This document shows, piece after piece, positions 46,927 to 58,488 of a stretch of 64,000 nt of DNA. The notes under the pieces were generated by a model, which was not told the DNA's origin, ran no database searches, and saw nothing but the letters and a program-made list of their open reading frames with translations. Numbering within the stretch: position 1 is the stretch's first letter; the number at the start of each line of letters is the position of its first letter. The stretch spans positions 2,604,001-2,668,000 of the forward strand of contig NZ_SGWX01000001.1 in assembly GCF_004216535.1 (NCBI RefSeq), read 5' to 3'. The stretch comes from Xylanimonas ulmi. GTDB taxonomy: Bacteria > Actinomycetota > Actinomycetes > Actinomycetales > Cellulomonadaceae. The translations under genes were made by a program, and so were the position numbers.

Positions 46927-48893
46927 CCATCTGGCACGTCGCCGTCACCGGCCACGACGCCCACCGCGGCGACGAGGGCGCCCCGCTGCGCACCATCAAC
47001 GCCGCCGCGGCCAGGGCCATGCCCGGGGACACCGTGCGGGTGCGCGAAGGCGTGTACCGCGAGGGGGTGCGCCCACCGCGCGGGGGCCTGAGCGACACGC
47101 GCCGCATCACCTTCGAGGCCGCCGCCGGTGAGAGCGTGCGGATCACCGGCGCCGAGGCGGTGACCGGCTGGACGCGCGCGGAGGGCGGCGTCTGGCGCAC
47201 GCAGGCGCCCCACGCACTGTTCGGCGCGTTCAACCCCTTCGCGCAGGAGCTGTGGGGAGACTGGCTCATCGAGCGCGAGGGCCAGCGCGCGACGCGCGGC
47301 GCGGTGTACCTCGACGGCCGAGCGCTTCGGCAGGTCTACTCGCTCGCCGCGGTCGTGTCCCCCGAGCGGCGCGAGACCGTCGTCGACGCCTGGACCGACA
47401 CGCCCCAGGTCGTCGAGGACCCCCGGTGGTCGCAGGCGGTCTGGTACGCCGAGGTGGGCGACGACGTCACGGTGATCTGGGCCAACTTCCTCGACGTCGA
47501 CCCCCGTGAGGCCCTGACCGAGGTGAACGTGCGCCCCGCGGTGTTCTACCCCGAGCGGAGCCACATCGACTACATCACGGTGCGCGGGTTCGAGCTCGCG
47601 CAGGCCGCGACCCCGTGGGCCCCGCCGACCGCCGACCAGCCCGGCCTCGTCGGGCCCCACTGGGCCAAGGGCTGGGTGATCGAGGACAACACCATCCACG
47701 ACTCGAAGTGCGCGGCCGTCTCGCTCGGCAAGGAGATCTCGACGGGGCACAACTTCGCGTCCGTCCGCGGCGACAAACCCGGCTACCAGTACCAACTCGA
47801 GTCCGTGTTCGAGGCGCTGGAGCAGGGCTGGTCCCGCGACCGCGTCGGCTCACACGTGGTGCGCCGCAACCACATCTACGACTGCGGCCAGAACGGCGTC
47901 GTCGGCCATCTGGGCGCGGTCTTCTCGACCATCGAGGACAACCACATCCACCACATCGGCGACGCGCGTGAGTTCGACGGCTTCGAGATCGCCGGGATCA
48001 AACTGCACGCCGCGATCGACGTGCGCGTCGTCGGCAACCGCGTCGACCACTGCACCCTCGGCACCTGGCTCGACTGGCAGGCTCAGGGCACGCGCGTCGC
48101 CCGCAACGTCTACCACTCCAACACCCGCGACCTGTTCGTCGAGGTCTCCCACGGCCCCTACCTGGTGGACCACAACGTGTTCGCCTCCCGCGTCGCGGTC
48201 GAGAACTTCTCCCAGGGCGGCGCCTATGTCAACAACCTCGTCAGCGGCGTCGTGCGCTGCGGGCAGGTCCTCGACCGCGTCACGCCCTACCACCGGCCCC
48301 ACTCGACGGCGGTGCGCGGCTTCGCGAACATCCTCGGCGGCGACGACCGCTGGATCGGCAACCTGTTCACCGGCGCCGACGTCGCCGGCGCGCTCGGACC
48401 GCGCGCGATCTGGCGCGACGCCGCGCCCGCCGCCAGCGGCGCCAGCGCCTACGACGGCTGCCCGGCGGGCTGGGACGCCTACCTGGAGGCCGTCAACGCC
48501 GAGGAGGGTGACCACGAGCGGTTCGGCGCCAAACGGCAGGGCGTCTACATCCACGACAACACGTATGCCAACGGCGCCCGGCCCTTCGCGGGAGAGGTCG
48601 GCGCGCGCGTCGTGTCGGAGCCCGTCACCGTCACCGTCCTCGAACGTGAGGACGGGCTGTGGCTCGAGACGGACATACCCGATGCTGTCGCCGCGGGCGT
48701 CGTCGGCCTCGTCACCGCGGCGGACCTGCCCCGCGTCCGCTTCCCCGACGCCGACTTCGAGGACCCTGACGGCTCTGCGGCGGCGGCGGACCGCGACCTG
48801 GTCGGCGCGCCCAAGGCCGCGGGCGCGCGCTACCCCGCCGGGCCGCTCGCGCACCTGCCCGCCGGCAGGACGCGCATCCCGATCCATAGATGA
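46923..48893 (+). CDS. Beta-xylosidase, GH120 (right-handed beta-helix)
   Basis: A 656-residue protein whose sequence follows the GH120 beta-xylosidase of Thermoanaerobacterium nearly end to end: GDTVRVREGVYREGVRPP, LSDTRRITFEAA, ATPWAPPTADQPGL, GYQYQLESVFEA and CGQNGVVGHLG. The expected catalytic Asp384 lies in GTWLDWQAQGT and the acid/base Glu407 in LFVEVSHGPYL. There is no signal peptide. It is translationally coupled to the GH10 xylanase, so the pair should degrade imported xylo-oligosaccharides to xylose. The alternative of a generic pectate-lyase-fold protein fits less well. Confidence 0.88.
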   Translation: MTIWHVAVTGHDAHRGDEGAPLRTINAAAARAMPGDTVRVREGVYREGVRPPRGGLSDTRRITFEAAAGESVRITGAEAVTGWTRAEGGVWRTQAPHALFGAFNPFAQELWGDWLIEREGQRATRGAVYLDGRALRQVYSLAAVVSPERRETVVDAWTDTPQVVEDPRWSQAVWYAEVGDDVTVIWANFLDVDPREALTEVNVRPAVFYPERSHIDYITVRGFELAQAATPWAPPTADQPGLVGPHWAKGWVIEDNTIHDSKCAAVSLGKEISTGHNFASVRGDKPGYQYQLESVFEALEQGWSRDRVGSHVVRRNHIYDCGQNGVVGHLGAVFSTIEDNHIHHIGDAREFDGFEIAGIKLHAAIDVRVVGNRVDHCTLGTWLDWQAQGTRVARNVYHSNTRDLFVEVSHGPYLVDHNVFASRVAVENFSQGGAYVNNLVSGVVRCGQVLDRVTPYHRPHSTAVRGFANILGGDDRWIGNLFTGADVAGALGPRAIWRDAAPAASGASAYDGCPAGWDAYLEAVNAEEGDHERFGAKRQGVYIHDNTYANGARPFAGEVGARVVSEPVTVTVLEREDGLWLETDIPDAVAAGVVGLVTAADLPRVRFPDADFEDPDGSAAAADRDLVGAPKAAGARYPAGPLAHLPAGRTRIPIHR

Positions 48894-48949
48894 GCGCACG
48901 GCGCCTCATCTCTCACCCCATATATCCCGCGCGCGTTCTGCCCACCCCC

Positions 48950-48955
48950 TAGAAT
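48950..48955 (+). promoter_or_regulatory. -10 box of the antiterminator gene (leaderless)
   Basis: TAGAAT ends 7 nt before the ATG at 48963, with no Shine-Dalgarno between. The transcript should start at or next to the start codon. No good -35 is visible. Confidence 0.6.
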
Positions 48956-48962
48956 CACGCGC

Positions 48963-49841
48963 ATGGCATATCAGGGGACCCGTCACGCTTCCCCGGCGTT
49001 CAAAGTTCTCAATAACAACGTTATCGTCATCGTTGACGAGCGCGGCGATGAGCGCGTTCTCATGGGGCGCGGACTCGCTTTCGGGCTCAAACCCGGTGAC
49101 GCCATCGACCACACCAAAGTCGCCAAGACATTTGTGCTCGCCCGCGGCGAGCAGGGCGAGCACGACCTGCGGGTCCTGACCCGGGCGCCCTACCGGCTGG
49201 TCGCCGCGGTGACGGCGGCGATCGACGAGGCCGAGCGGGCGCTCGGGCGAGCGCTCGGACGCCACCTGCCGCTCGCCGTCGTCGACCACCTGGAGTTCGT
49301 GCTCGAGCGGCTCGGCCAGGGGCTGCGGGTGCCGGCCACGATGCCGGAGCTACGGGTGTTGTACGGCCAGGAGTTTGCCGCCGCGACGCGCATGGTCGAG
49401 TCGATCTCGGCGTCGCTGGGCGCGCCGTTGCCCGACGAGGAGGTCGTCTTCCTCACGATGCACCTGGTCAACGCGACGCGAGGCTTCCCGGACGGGACGA
49501 CGGCCCTGCTGTTCCGGCGAGTCCGCCACATCGTCGCGACGGTCGAGGCGGGGCTCGGGGTCGCCCTCGACGACGAGAGCCCCGACTACGCCCGGTTCGT
49601 GATGCACGTGCAGTTCCTGCTCCAGCGCCTGACCAACGACGCGATGCTGCGCAACGCCGACCTGTCCTTCGTCGAGTTCACGCGGCACTCCTACCCGCGT
49701 TCGGCGGCGATCGCCGAACACGTCAAGACCTACGTCTTCGGCGCGACGGGCTCCTCGCTCACGGACGAGGAGGTCATGTATATGACGGTCCATGTGGAAC
49801 GTCTGGCACAACAGTCAGGTGACCGATCGGCCGCTTCGTGA
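48963..49841 (+). CDS. licT: BglG/LicT family transcriptional antiterminator
   Basis: A 292-residue RNA-binding antiterminator. The N-terminal CAT domain (about 10-65) has FKVLNNNVIVIVDERGDERVLMGRGLAFG. PRD1 (about 70-175) has His in VVDHLEF and FLTMHLVNA. PRD2 (about 180-290) has His in FVMHVQFLLQRL and VMYMTVHVERL. The PRD histidines are phosphorylated by PTS proteins to switch activity. It should bind the RAT site 42 nt downstream and allow reading into the PTS permease and GH1 genes when beta-glucosides are present. Its own mRNA looks leaderless. Confidence 0.93.
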   Translation: MAYQGTRHASPAFKVLNNNVIVIVDERGDERVLMGRGLAFGLKPGDAIDHTKVAKTFVLARGEQGEHDLRVLTRAPYRLVAAVTAAIDEAERALGRALGRHLPLAVVDHLEFVLERLGQGLRVPATMPELRVLYGQEFAAATRMVESISASLGAPLPDEEVVFLTMHLVNATRGFPDGTTALLFRRVRHIVATVEAGLGVALDDESPDYARFVMHVQFLLQRLTNDAMLRNADLSFVEFTRHSYPRSAAIAEHVKTYVFGATGSSLTDEEVMYMTVHVERLAQQSGDRSAAS

Positions 49842-49882
49842 TAATGTCGCAAAGGCGAGCGAGAGGGCTCGCGGACGTCTGA

Positions 49883-49911
49883 GGATTGTTACCGCGCGGC
49901 GGGCAAAACCT
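49883..49911 (+). promoter_or_regulatory. RAT antiterminator RNA site
   Basis: GGATTGTTACCGCG followed by CGGCGGGCAAAACCT matches the LicT/BglG ribonucleic antiterminator consensus (GGATTGTTACTG...GCAGGCAAAACC). Its 3' end overlaps the 5' arm of the terminator, so the two structures exclude each other. Confidence 0.93.
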
Positions 49912-49957
49912 GGGCTCACACCATCGGAACCGATGGTGGACGAGTCCGGGTTTTTTT
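49906..49957 (+). terminator. Regulated terminator before the beta-glucoside PTS gene
   Basis: Inner stem ACCATCGG-AA-CCGATGGT is extended by AACC/GGTT and CTC/GAG pairs and followed by seven T residues: a clear intrinsic terminator. RAT at 49883-49911 competes with it. It lies 74 nt before the PTS start codon. Confidence 0.93.
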
Positions 49958-50030
49958 GTTGCCCCCTGACATTCCTGGGCGTCTCGACTTCGGCATGCCG
50001 CAATGTCGCGGCAGAAGGCGAGTGAATCCA

Positions 50031-53401
<3,371 letters not shown>

Positions 53402-53410
53402 GGGACTCCC

Positions 53411-53453
53411 AAGCGCGCGGCCCCCGGGGATCTCCCCCGGGGGCCGCGCGCTT
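53411..53453. terminator. Bidirectional terminator, bglA / NlpC gene
   Basis: AAGCGCGCGGCCCCCGGGG pairs perfectly over 19 bp with its complement around a 5-nt loop. It begins 10 nt after the GH1 stop and lies 15 nt beyond the convergent NlpC/P60 stop. Confidence 0.9.
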
Positions 53454-53468
53454 GACCGCTGTCAGGGC

Positions 53469-54857
53469 TTAGGGCCGCCCGGCGTACGGCATCATCGTCG
53501 CGGACCACCGCACCGACCCCTCGCGGACCGCGGAGCCCACCGACGGCGCCTCGATCATGCGGCCGTTGCCCGTGTACATCGCCACGTGGTTGATCGTCGC
53601 GGGGTCCGAGATGTTGCTCGCGTAGAAGATCAGGTCGCCGGGCCGCATCTGGGAGTAGCTGATCTTGGCGACGCGCGTGTACTGGCTGCGCGACGTGCGC
53701 GTGATGTTCACGCCCACCGCTGACCACGCGGACGAGGTCAGGCCCGAGCAGTCGTACCCGGGGTTCCCGGTGCCGCCCCACTGGTACATCACGCCGATCT
53801 TGGTGCGCGCCCACTCGACGGCCGCCTGGCCCTGGGCCGCCGTGCCGACGCTCACGCCCGACGTCGGGGGCTGCGGGGGTTGGGGCGTCGGGGTCGGGGT
53901 CGGCGTCGGCGTCGGGGTCGGCGCGGGGGCCGGGGCGGTGGGCTGCGGGGTCGGCTGAGCCGGCTGGGTGGGCGCCGGCGCGGGCTGCGCGGGCGGCGTC
54001 GGCTGGCTGGGCTGCTGCGGCGTCGTCGGCGTCTGCGGACGTGAGACCTCCTGCGCCCCGCCGTCGGTCGACGGGCTCTGCTCGGCGAGTCGCGCCAGCC
54101 GCGCGGCCTCGGCCGCGGCCGCCGCGGCCGCCGCCTCACGCGCCTGCTGGCGCTGCCGCTCGAGCTCGACGGTCGTGTTGCGCAGTTGGGCCAGCCGCGT
54201 CACGAGCGCGTCGCGCTCCTGCTCGGCCGAGGCCGTGCGAGCCTCGAGCGCCGCCTGGGCGCTCTGCGCGGCGGCCAGCGCCCGCTGGGCGTCCGCGGCG
54301 GCGGACTCCTGCACGGCGCGCGCGGCGTCCCACCGGGCGCCGGCGGAGCTCGAGGCGGCGCGGGCGTTCGCGTGGGCCGCGAGGCTCGAGGCGGTCTTGC
54401 GGTCGATTGCGCGGCGCACGGCGCCGTCGGCGACGACGTCGCCCACGTCCTGGGCGCCGGTGACCGCTGACAGCGCGCCGAAGCCGTCACCGCGCGCGTC
54501 GACGCGGTACGCCTCGGCGAGCTGCGCGCGCGCCTCACGCTCGGCCTGGGCGGCCGCGTCGGCGTCGGCCTTGGCGGCCTCGGCGGCCGCGGTGGCCTCG
54601 TCCAGACGCTGCTGGGCTGCGACGTAGTCCTCACCCGCAGTCGCGACGGCGTCCTGCGCGGCGGTGAGCTCGGCGCGGATCGCGTCGAGCCGCTGCTCGG
54701 CGCCGGCGACGTCGAGCGCGGCGGCGGCAGCGGCCGAGCGCGCGGCGGCGACGTCGTCGTCCGACGGCGCGGTGGGCGCGCCGACGGCGCTCTGCCCGCC
54801 GAAAACGACGCCACACACCAGAGCGATACCCGCCGTCCGTCGCCAAAGCCTGCGCAC
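53469..54857 (-). CDS. Secreted NlpC/P60 (C40) peptidoglycan hydrolase
   Basis: A 462-residue secreted protein. The signal peptide is RRLWRRTAGIALVCGVVFGG (cleavage near AVGAP). A long Ala/Glu/Arg-rich coiled coil (about 35-250) is followed by a Pro/Thr/Gln linker with a run of PT repeats. The C-terminal NlpC/P60 domain has catalytic Cys in GYDCSGLTSSAW and His in INHVAMYTG. It resembles RipA/Cgl-type hydrolases that cleave D-Glu-mDAP bonds during cell separation. The start is the GTG at 54857, preceded by AAGGGAG; the longer frame is unlikely. Confidence 0.92.
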   Translation of the reverse strand: MRRLWRRTAGIALVCGVVFGGQSAVGAPTAPSDDDVAAARSAAAAAALDVAGAEQRLDAIRAELTAAQDAVATAGEDYVAAQQRLDEATAAAEAAKADADAAAQAEREARAQLAEAYRVDARGDGFGALSAVTGAQDVGDVVADGAVRRAIDRKTASSLAAHANARAASSSAGARWDAARAVQESAAADAQRALAAAQSAQAALEARTASAEQERDALVTRLAQLRNTTVELERQRQQAREAAAAAAAAEAARLARLAEQSPSTDGGAQEVSRPQTPTTPQQPSQPTPPAQPAPAPTQPAQPTPQPTAPAPAPTPTPTPTPTPTPQPPQPPTSGVSVGTAAQGQAAVEWARTKIGVMYQWGGTGNPGYDCSGLTSSAWSAVGVNITRTSRSQYTRVAKISYSQMRPGDLIFYASNISDPATINHVAMYTGNGRMIEAPSVGSAVREGSVRWSATMMPYAGRP

Positions 54858-55002
54858 GCGATCTCCCTTCGCCGCGCGCCCGGCCCCCGCCACCATGGGG
54901 CGAAGTGGAACTTCCGGACACGTCAGCACCTCAGAGTGCCCGCAATGGTCGGTCTGCGCACGTCGAATGGCACTCTTGGCGCGTTTGGCAAGCCGACACG
55001 CT

Positions 55003-55030
55003 GTCTCAAATCGACGTCTCAAATAGAGAG
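55003..55030 (+). promoter_or_regulatory. Direct repeat in the metY upstream region
   Basis: GTCTCAAAT occurs at 55003-55011 and 55016-55024, 13 nt apart, and the second copy forms TCTC-AAATA-GAGA. It lies in the 399-nt gap between the NlpC gene and metY, which otherwise shows no riboswitch or gene that I recognise. It may be a regulator site. Confidence 0.35.
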
Positions 55031-55256
55031 ATCAGGGTTTCGCGCCACGCGGGCGGGGGCTACCGTCACTCGCATGACTCGCCGAATGTGCCGCTGACCG
55101 AGCGCACGTTCGCCTGCCCGGGAGCCTCCCGGCACCGCGTGCGCAGACGCTCGCCGCGGACCTCCCTCCGACGCAGCAGGCCCCCGCAGGGTGCCCCGCG
55201 GCCGCACTCAGCAGACTCCACCTGCATCCCGCCACACACGAGCCCGGAGAGCCCCC

Positions 55257-56642
55257 ATGAGCACGCAGCCCCAGTGGTCGTTCGAGACCCGCCAGATCCA
55301 CGCCGGCCAGACCCCCGACCCGGTGACGGGCGCCCGCGCCCTGCCCATCTACCAGACGACGTCGTACGTGTTCCCGAGCGCCCAGGTCGCCGCCGACCGG
55401 TTCGCCCTGAAGGACCTCGGCCCGATCTACACCCGCATCGGCAACCCCACGCAGGAGGCCATCGAGAACCGCCTCGCCAACCTTGAGGGCGGCGTCGGCG
55501 CACTGCTGGTCGCCTCGGGCTCAAGCGCGATCCACCTCGCGGTGCTCAACGTCGCCCAGGCGGGCGACCACATCGTCTCCTCCTCCTCGCTGTACGGCGG
55601 CACCTACAACCTGTTCCACTACACGCTGCCCAAGCTCGGCATCACCACGACGTTCGTGGACGACCCGCACGACCCTCAGCAGTGGCGCGACGCGGTGCGC
55701 CCCAACACCAAGCTGTTCTTCGGCGAGACGATCCCCAACCCCAAGTCCGACGTGCTCGACATCGAGGCCGTCGCGGGCGTCGCGCACGAGGTCGGCGTGC
55801 CCCTCATCGTCGACAACACGGTGCCCACGCCCTACCTGCTGCGCCCCATCGAGTTCGGCGCCGACGTCGTCGTGCACTCGGCGACCAAGTACCTGGGCGG
55901 GCACGGCTCGTCGATCGGCGGCGTCATCGTCGACGGCGGCACGTTCGACTACGCGCAGCACCCCGAGCGCTTCGCCAGCTTCAACGAGCCCGACCCCAGC
56001 TACCACGGCCTGGTCTACGCCCGCGACCTGGGCGTGGGCGGCGCGTTCGGCGTCAACCTGTCCTACATCCTCAAGGCGCGCGTGCAGCTGCTGCGCGACC
56101 TCGGCCCCGCCATCAGCCCGTTCAACGTGTTCCTGCTCGCCCAGGGCCTGGAGACGCTGTCGCTGCGCATCGAGCGCCACATCGCGAACGCGCAGAAGGT
56201 CGCGCAGTGGCTCGAGGCGCGTCAGGACGTGGGCGTGGTGCACTACGCGGGCCTGGAGTCCTCGCCGTACCACGCCGCGGCGCTCAAGTACGTGCCGCAG
56301 GGCGCCGGCGCGGTGCTCGCCTTCGAGCTCAACGTGGGCGACGACGCCGAGGGCGAGCGCGGGCGCGCCGCCGGCCAGGCGTTCGTCTCCGCGCTCGAAC
56401 TGCACTCCAACGTCGCGAACATCGGCGACGTGCGCTCGCTGGTCATCCACCCCGCCTCGACCACGCACAGCCAGCTCTCCCCCGCCGAGCAGGCGCAGTC
56501 GGGTGTGACGCCGAGCCTCGTGCGCCTCGCGGTCGGCATCGAGAACATCGAGGACATCCTCGCCGACCTCGAGCTCGGGTTCACCGCCGCCAAGGCGCAG
56601 CTCGAGCCCGCGACGCCGTCGGCGTCCGGCACGGGGGCGTGA
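55257..56642 (+). CDS. metY: O-acetylhomoserine sulfhydrylase (MetY)
   Basis: A PLP enzyme making homocysteine from O-acetylhomoserine and sulfide. The 461-residue protein begins WSFETRQIHAGQTPDPVTGARALPIYQTTSY and has YTRIGNPTQEAIENRLANLEGG, VDNTVPTPYLLRPIEFGADVVVHSATKYLGGHG (PLP-Lys in SATK) and SLVIHPASTTHSQL. The length favours MetY over cystathionine gamma-synthase. The ATG at 55257 has GGAGAG 7 nt upstream. It is followed by metX, which supplies its substrate. Confidence 0.94.
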   Translation: MSTQPQWSFETRQIHAGQTPDPVTGARALPIYQTTSYVFPSAQVAADRFALKDLGPIYTRIGNPTQEAIENRLANLEGGVGALLVASGSSAIHLAVLNVAQAGDHIVSSSSLYGGTYNLFHYTLPKLGITTTFVDDPHDPQQWRDAVRPNTKLFFGETIPNPKSDVLDIEAVAGVAHEVGVPLIVDNTVPTPYLLRPIEFGADVVVHSATKYLGGHGSSIGGVIVDGGTFDYAQHPERFASFNEPDPSYHGLVYARDLGVGGAFGVNLSYILKARVQLLRDLGPAISPFNVFLLAQGLETLSLRIERHIANAQKVAQWLEARQDVGVVHYAGLESSPYHAAALKYVPQGAGAVLAFELNVGDDAEGERGRAAGQAFVSALELHSNVANIGDVRSLVIHPASTTHSQLSPAEQAQSGVTPSLVRLAVGIENIEDILADLELGFTAAKAQLEPATPSASGTGA

Positions 56643-56715
56643 GACCCTGAGCCCCGTCACGGCCGGGCAGCCGGCCTCGCCCCGGACGTCGAGGACCACT
56701 CCCATCGCCTCCTTC

Positions 56716-57951
56716 GTGCCCCGTGAGCCCGCGCGCTTCGGCCCCCGGCCGACGACGCCGCCGGCCACCTCGCGCGCGCGGGTCAAGCCGCTGACGCCCG
56801 CCTCGGGCGCCTGGCGCCCGGGCGACGACCCGGGTCGGCGCCAGTTCGCCGACGTGGGCGGCCTCGAGCTCGAGGGCGGTGGCCTGCTGCCCGCCGTGAC
56901 GCTGGCGTACGAGACCTACGGGACGCTCGACGCCGACGGGCGCAACGCCGTCCTGGTGCTGCACGCCCTGACGGGCGACTCGCACGTGGCCGGGCCCGCC
57001 GGGCCCGGCCACGTGACGGCCGGCTGGTGGGACGACATGGTCGGGCCGGGCCGCCCGATCGACACCGACAAGTACTTCGTCGTCGTGCCCAATGTGCTCG
57101 GCGGATGTCAGGGGTCCACGGGCCCCTCGTCGCCCGCGCCCGACGGACGGGCGTGGGGGGCGCGCTTCCCGCGCGTGACCACGCGCGACCAGGTCGCGGC
57201 CGAGATCCGCCTGGCCCGCGCGCTCGGCATCACGACCTGGCAGCTCGTGGCCGGGTCGTCCATGGGCGGCCTGCGGGCGCTCGAATGGGCCGTGATGGGC
57301 CCCGAGGCGGGCGTCGAGGTGCGCGGCCTGGCCGCCATCGCGACGTCGGCGCAGACGGGCGCCGACCAGATCGCCTGGTCGCACCCGCAGCTCGCGGCGA
57401 TCCGCCTCGACCCGGGCTGGCACGGCGGCGACTACTACGACCAGCCCGACGGGCACGGCCCGCACGCGGGCCTGGCGGTCGCACGGCAGATCGCGCACAC
57501 CACCTACCGCTCGGCGCAGGAGCTCGACACGCGGTTCGGGCGGCTGCCGCAGGGAGGCGAGGACCCGATGGTCGACGGCCGCTACGCGGTCCAGTCCTAC
57601 CTCGACCACCACGGCGACAAGCTCGCGCGCCGGTTCGACGCGAACTCCTACATCGTGCTCACCGAGTCGATGAACACCCACGACCTGGGCCGCGACCGCG
57701 GCGGCGTCGAGCAGGCGCTGACCCAGATCACGGCGCGCACGCTGGTGGTCGCGGTCGACTCCGACCGGCTGTTCCCGCCCGCGCAGGCCGCGCGCATCGC
57801 CGCGTGGGTCCCGCAGGCCGACGACCTGCGGATCATCACCAGCCCCTACGGGCACGACGGGTTCCTCATCGAGTTCGACCAGCTCGGCCCGATCGTGCGC
57901 GACTTCCTGGAGGACCTCGACGTGGCGGAGCGGGTGCGGGCACAGGCCTGA
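56716..57951 (+). CDS. metX: Homoserine O-acetyltransferase (MetX)
   Basis: Acetylates homoserine with acetyl-CoA, feeding MetY. The 411-residue alpha/beta-hydrolase has VTLAYETYGTLDADGRNAVLVLHALTGDSH, nucleophile Ser in GSSMGGLRALEW, NSYIVLTESMNTHDLG, catalytic Asp in DSDRLFPP and His in GHDGFLIEFD. The N-terminal 30 residues are Pro/Arg-rich and variable. The GTG at 56716 has no clear Shine-Dalgarno, but the open frame holds no earlier usable start. It lies 73 nt after metY. Confidence 0.94.
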   Translation: MPREPARFGPRPTTPPATSRARVKPLTPASGAWRPGDDPGRRQFADVGGLELEGGGLLPAVTLAYETYGTLDADGRNAVLVLHALTGDSHVAGPAGPGHVTAGWWDDMVGPGRPIDTDKYFVVVPNVLGGCQGSTGPSSPAPDGRAWGARFPRVTTRDQVAAEIRLARALGITTWQLVAGSSMGGLRALEWAVMGPEAGVEVRGLAAIATSAQTGADQIAWSHPQLAAIRLDPGWHGGDYYDQPDGHGPHAGLAVARQIAHTTYRSAQELDTRFGRLPQGGEDPMVDGRYAVQSYLDHHGDKLARRFDANSYIVLTESMNTHDLGRDRGGVEQALTQITARTLVVAVDSDRLFPPAQAARIAAWVPQADDLRIITSPYGHDGFLIEFDQLGPIVRDFLEDLDVAERVRAQA

Positions 57952-58050
57952 CGGTCACACACTGAAGGTGCGCGGGCTCACCCGATGAGTCCTGCGGCGC
58001 GGCGCCGTCTGACGTGACGACCCGCCCCTTCGCACGTGAGGACCAGGATG

Positions 58051-58488
58051 ATGGCCAAGCTCAACCCGTACCTCAGCTTCAAGGACAACGCCCGCCAGGC
58101 CCTGGAGTTCTACCAGGCGGCGCTCGGCGGCGAGCTCGACATCATGACGTTCGGCGACATGCCCGACATGCCGGGCGTCCCCGAGGGCGAGCGGACGCTC
58201 GTCATGCACGGCCAGTTGGAGACGCCTTCCGGCCTGACGCTCATGGCCGCCGACGCCGGGACGATGATGCCGCACGTGCCCGCGACCGCGGGCGTCACCG
58301 TGGCCCTGACCGGCGGCCTGGACGACCTCGACTACATCACCGGCGTCTACGCGGCCCTGTCCGACGGCGCGAGCGACGTGCTGCCGTTCGAGGTCGCGCC
58401 GTGGGGCGACCACTACGGGCAGCTCACCGACAAGTTCGGCGTCTCCTGGATGTTCGACGCGGGAGCGGGCGAGCTCCCGCAGGGCTGA
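58051..58488 (+). CDS. VOC family protein (PhnB/glyoxalase-like)
   Basis: A 145-residue protein with the PhnB-like pattern NPYLSFKDNARQALEFYQAALGGELDIMTFGDMP at the start and FEVAPWGDHYGQLTDKFGVSWMF at the end, resembling YjdN/PhnB (3-demethylubiquinone-9 methyltransferase-like) proteins. Reaction unknown. Adjacent ATGs at 58048 and 58051 are possible starts; GAGGA at 58038-58042 best fits 58051. Its last 76 bp overlap the convergent PNPOx-family gene. Confidence 0.88.
   Translation: MAKLNPYLSFKDNARQALEFYQAALGGELDIMTFGDMPDMPGVPEGERTLVMHGQLETPSGLTLMAADAGTMMPHVPATAGVTVALTGGLDDLDYITGVYAALSDGASDVLPFEVAPWGDHYGQLTDKFGVSWMFDAGAGELPQG

Noticed and set aside
46923-48893. Pectate lyase or generic parallel beta-helix annotation
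   Set aside because: The conserved blocks and the positions of the catalytic Asp and Glu follow the GH120 beta-xylosidase closely, and the neighbour is a GH10 xylanase.
55030-55256. SAM riboswitch before metY
   Set aside because: I looked for SAM-I/SAM-IV/SAM-II core motifs and saw none; the GC-rich leader has no convincing multi-helix fold by eye.
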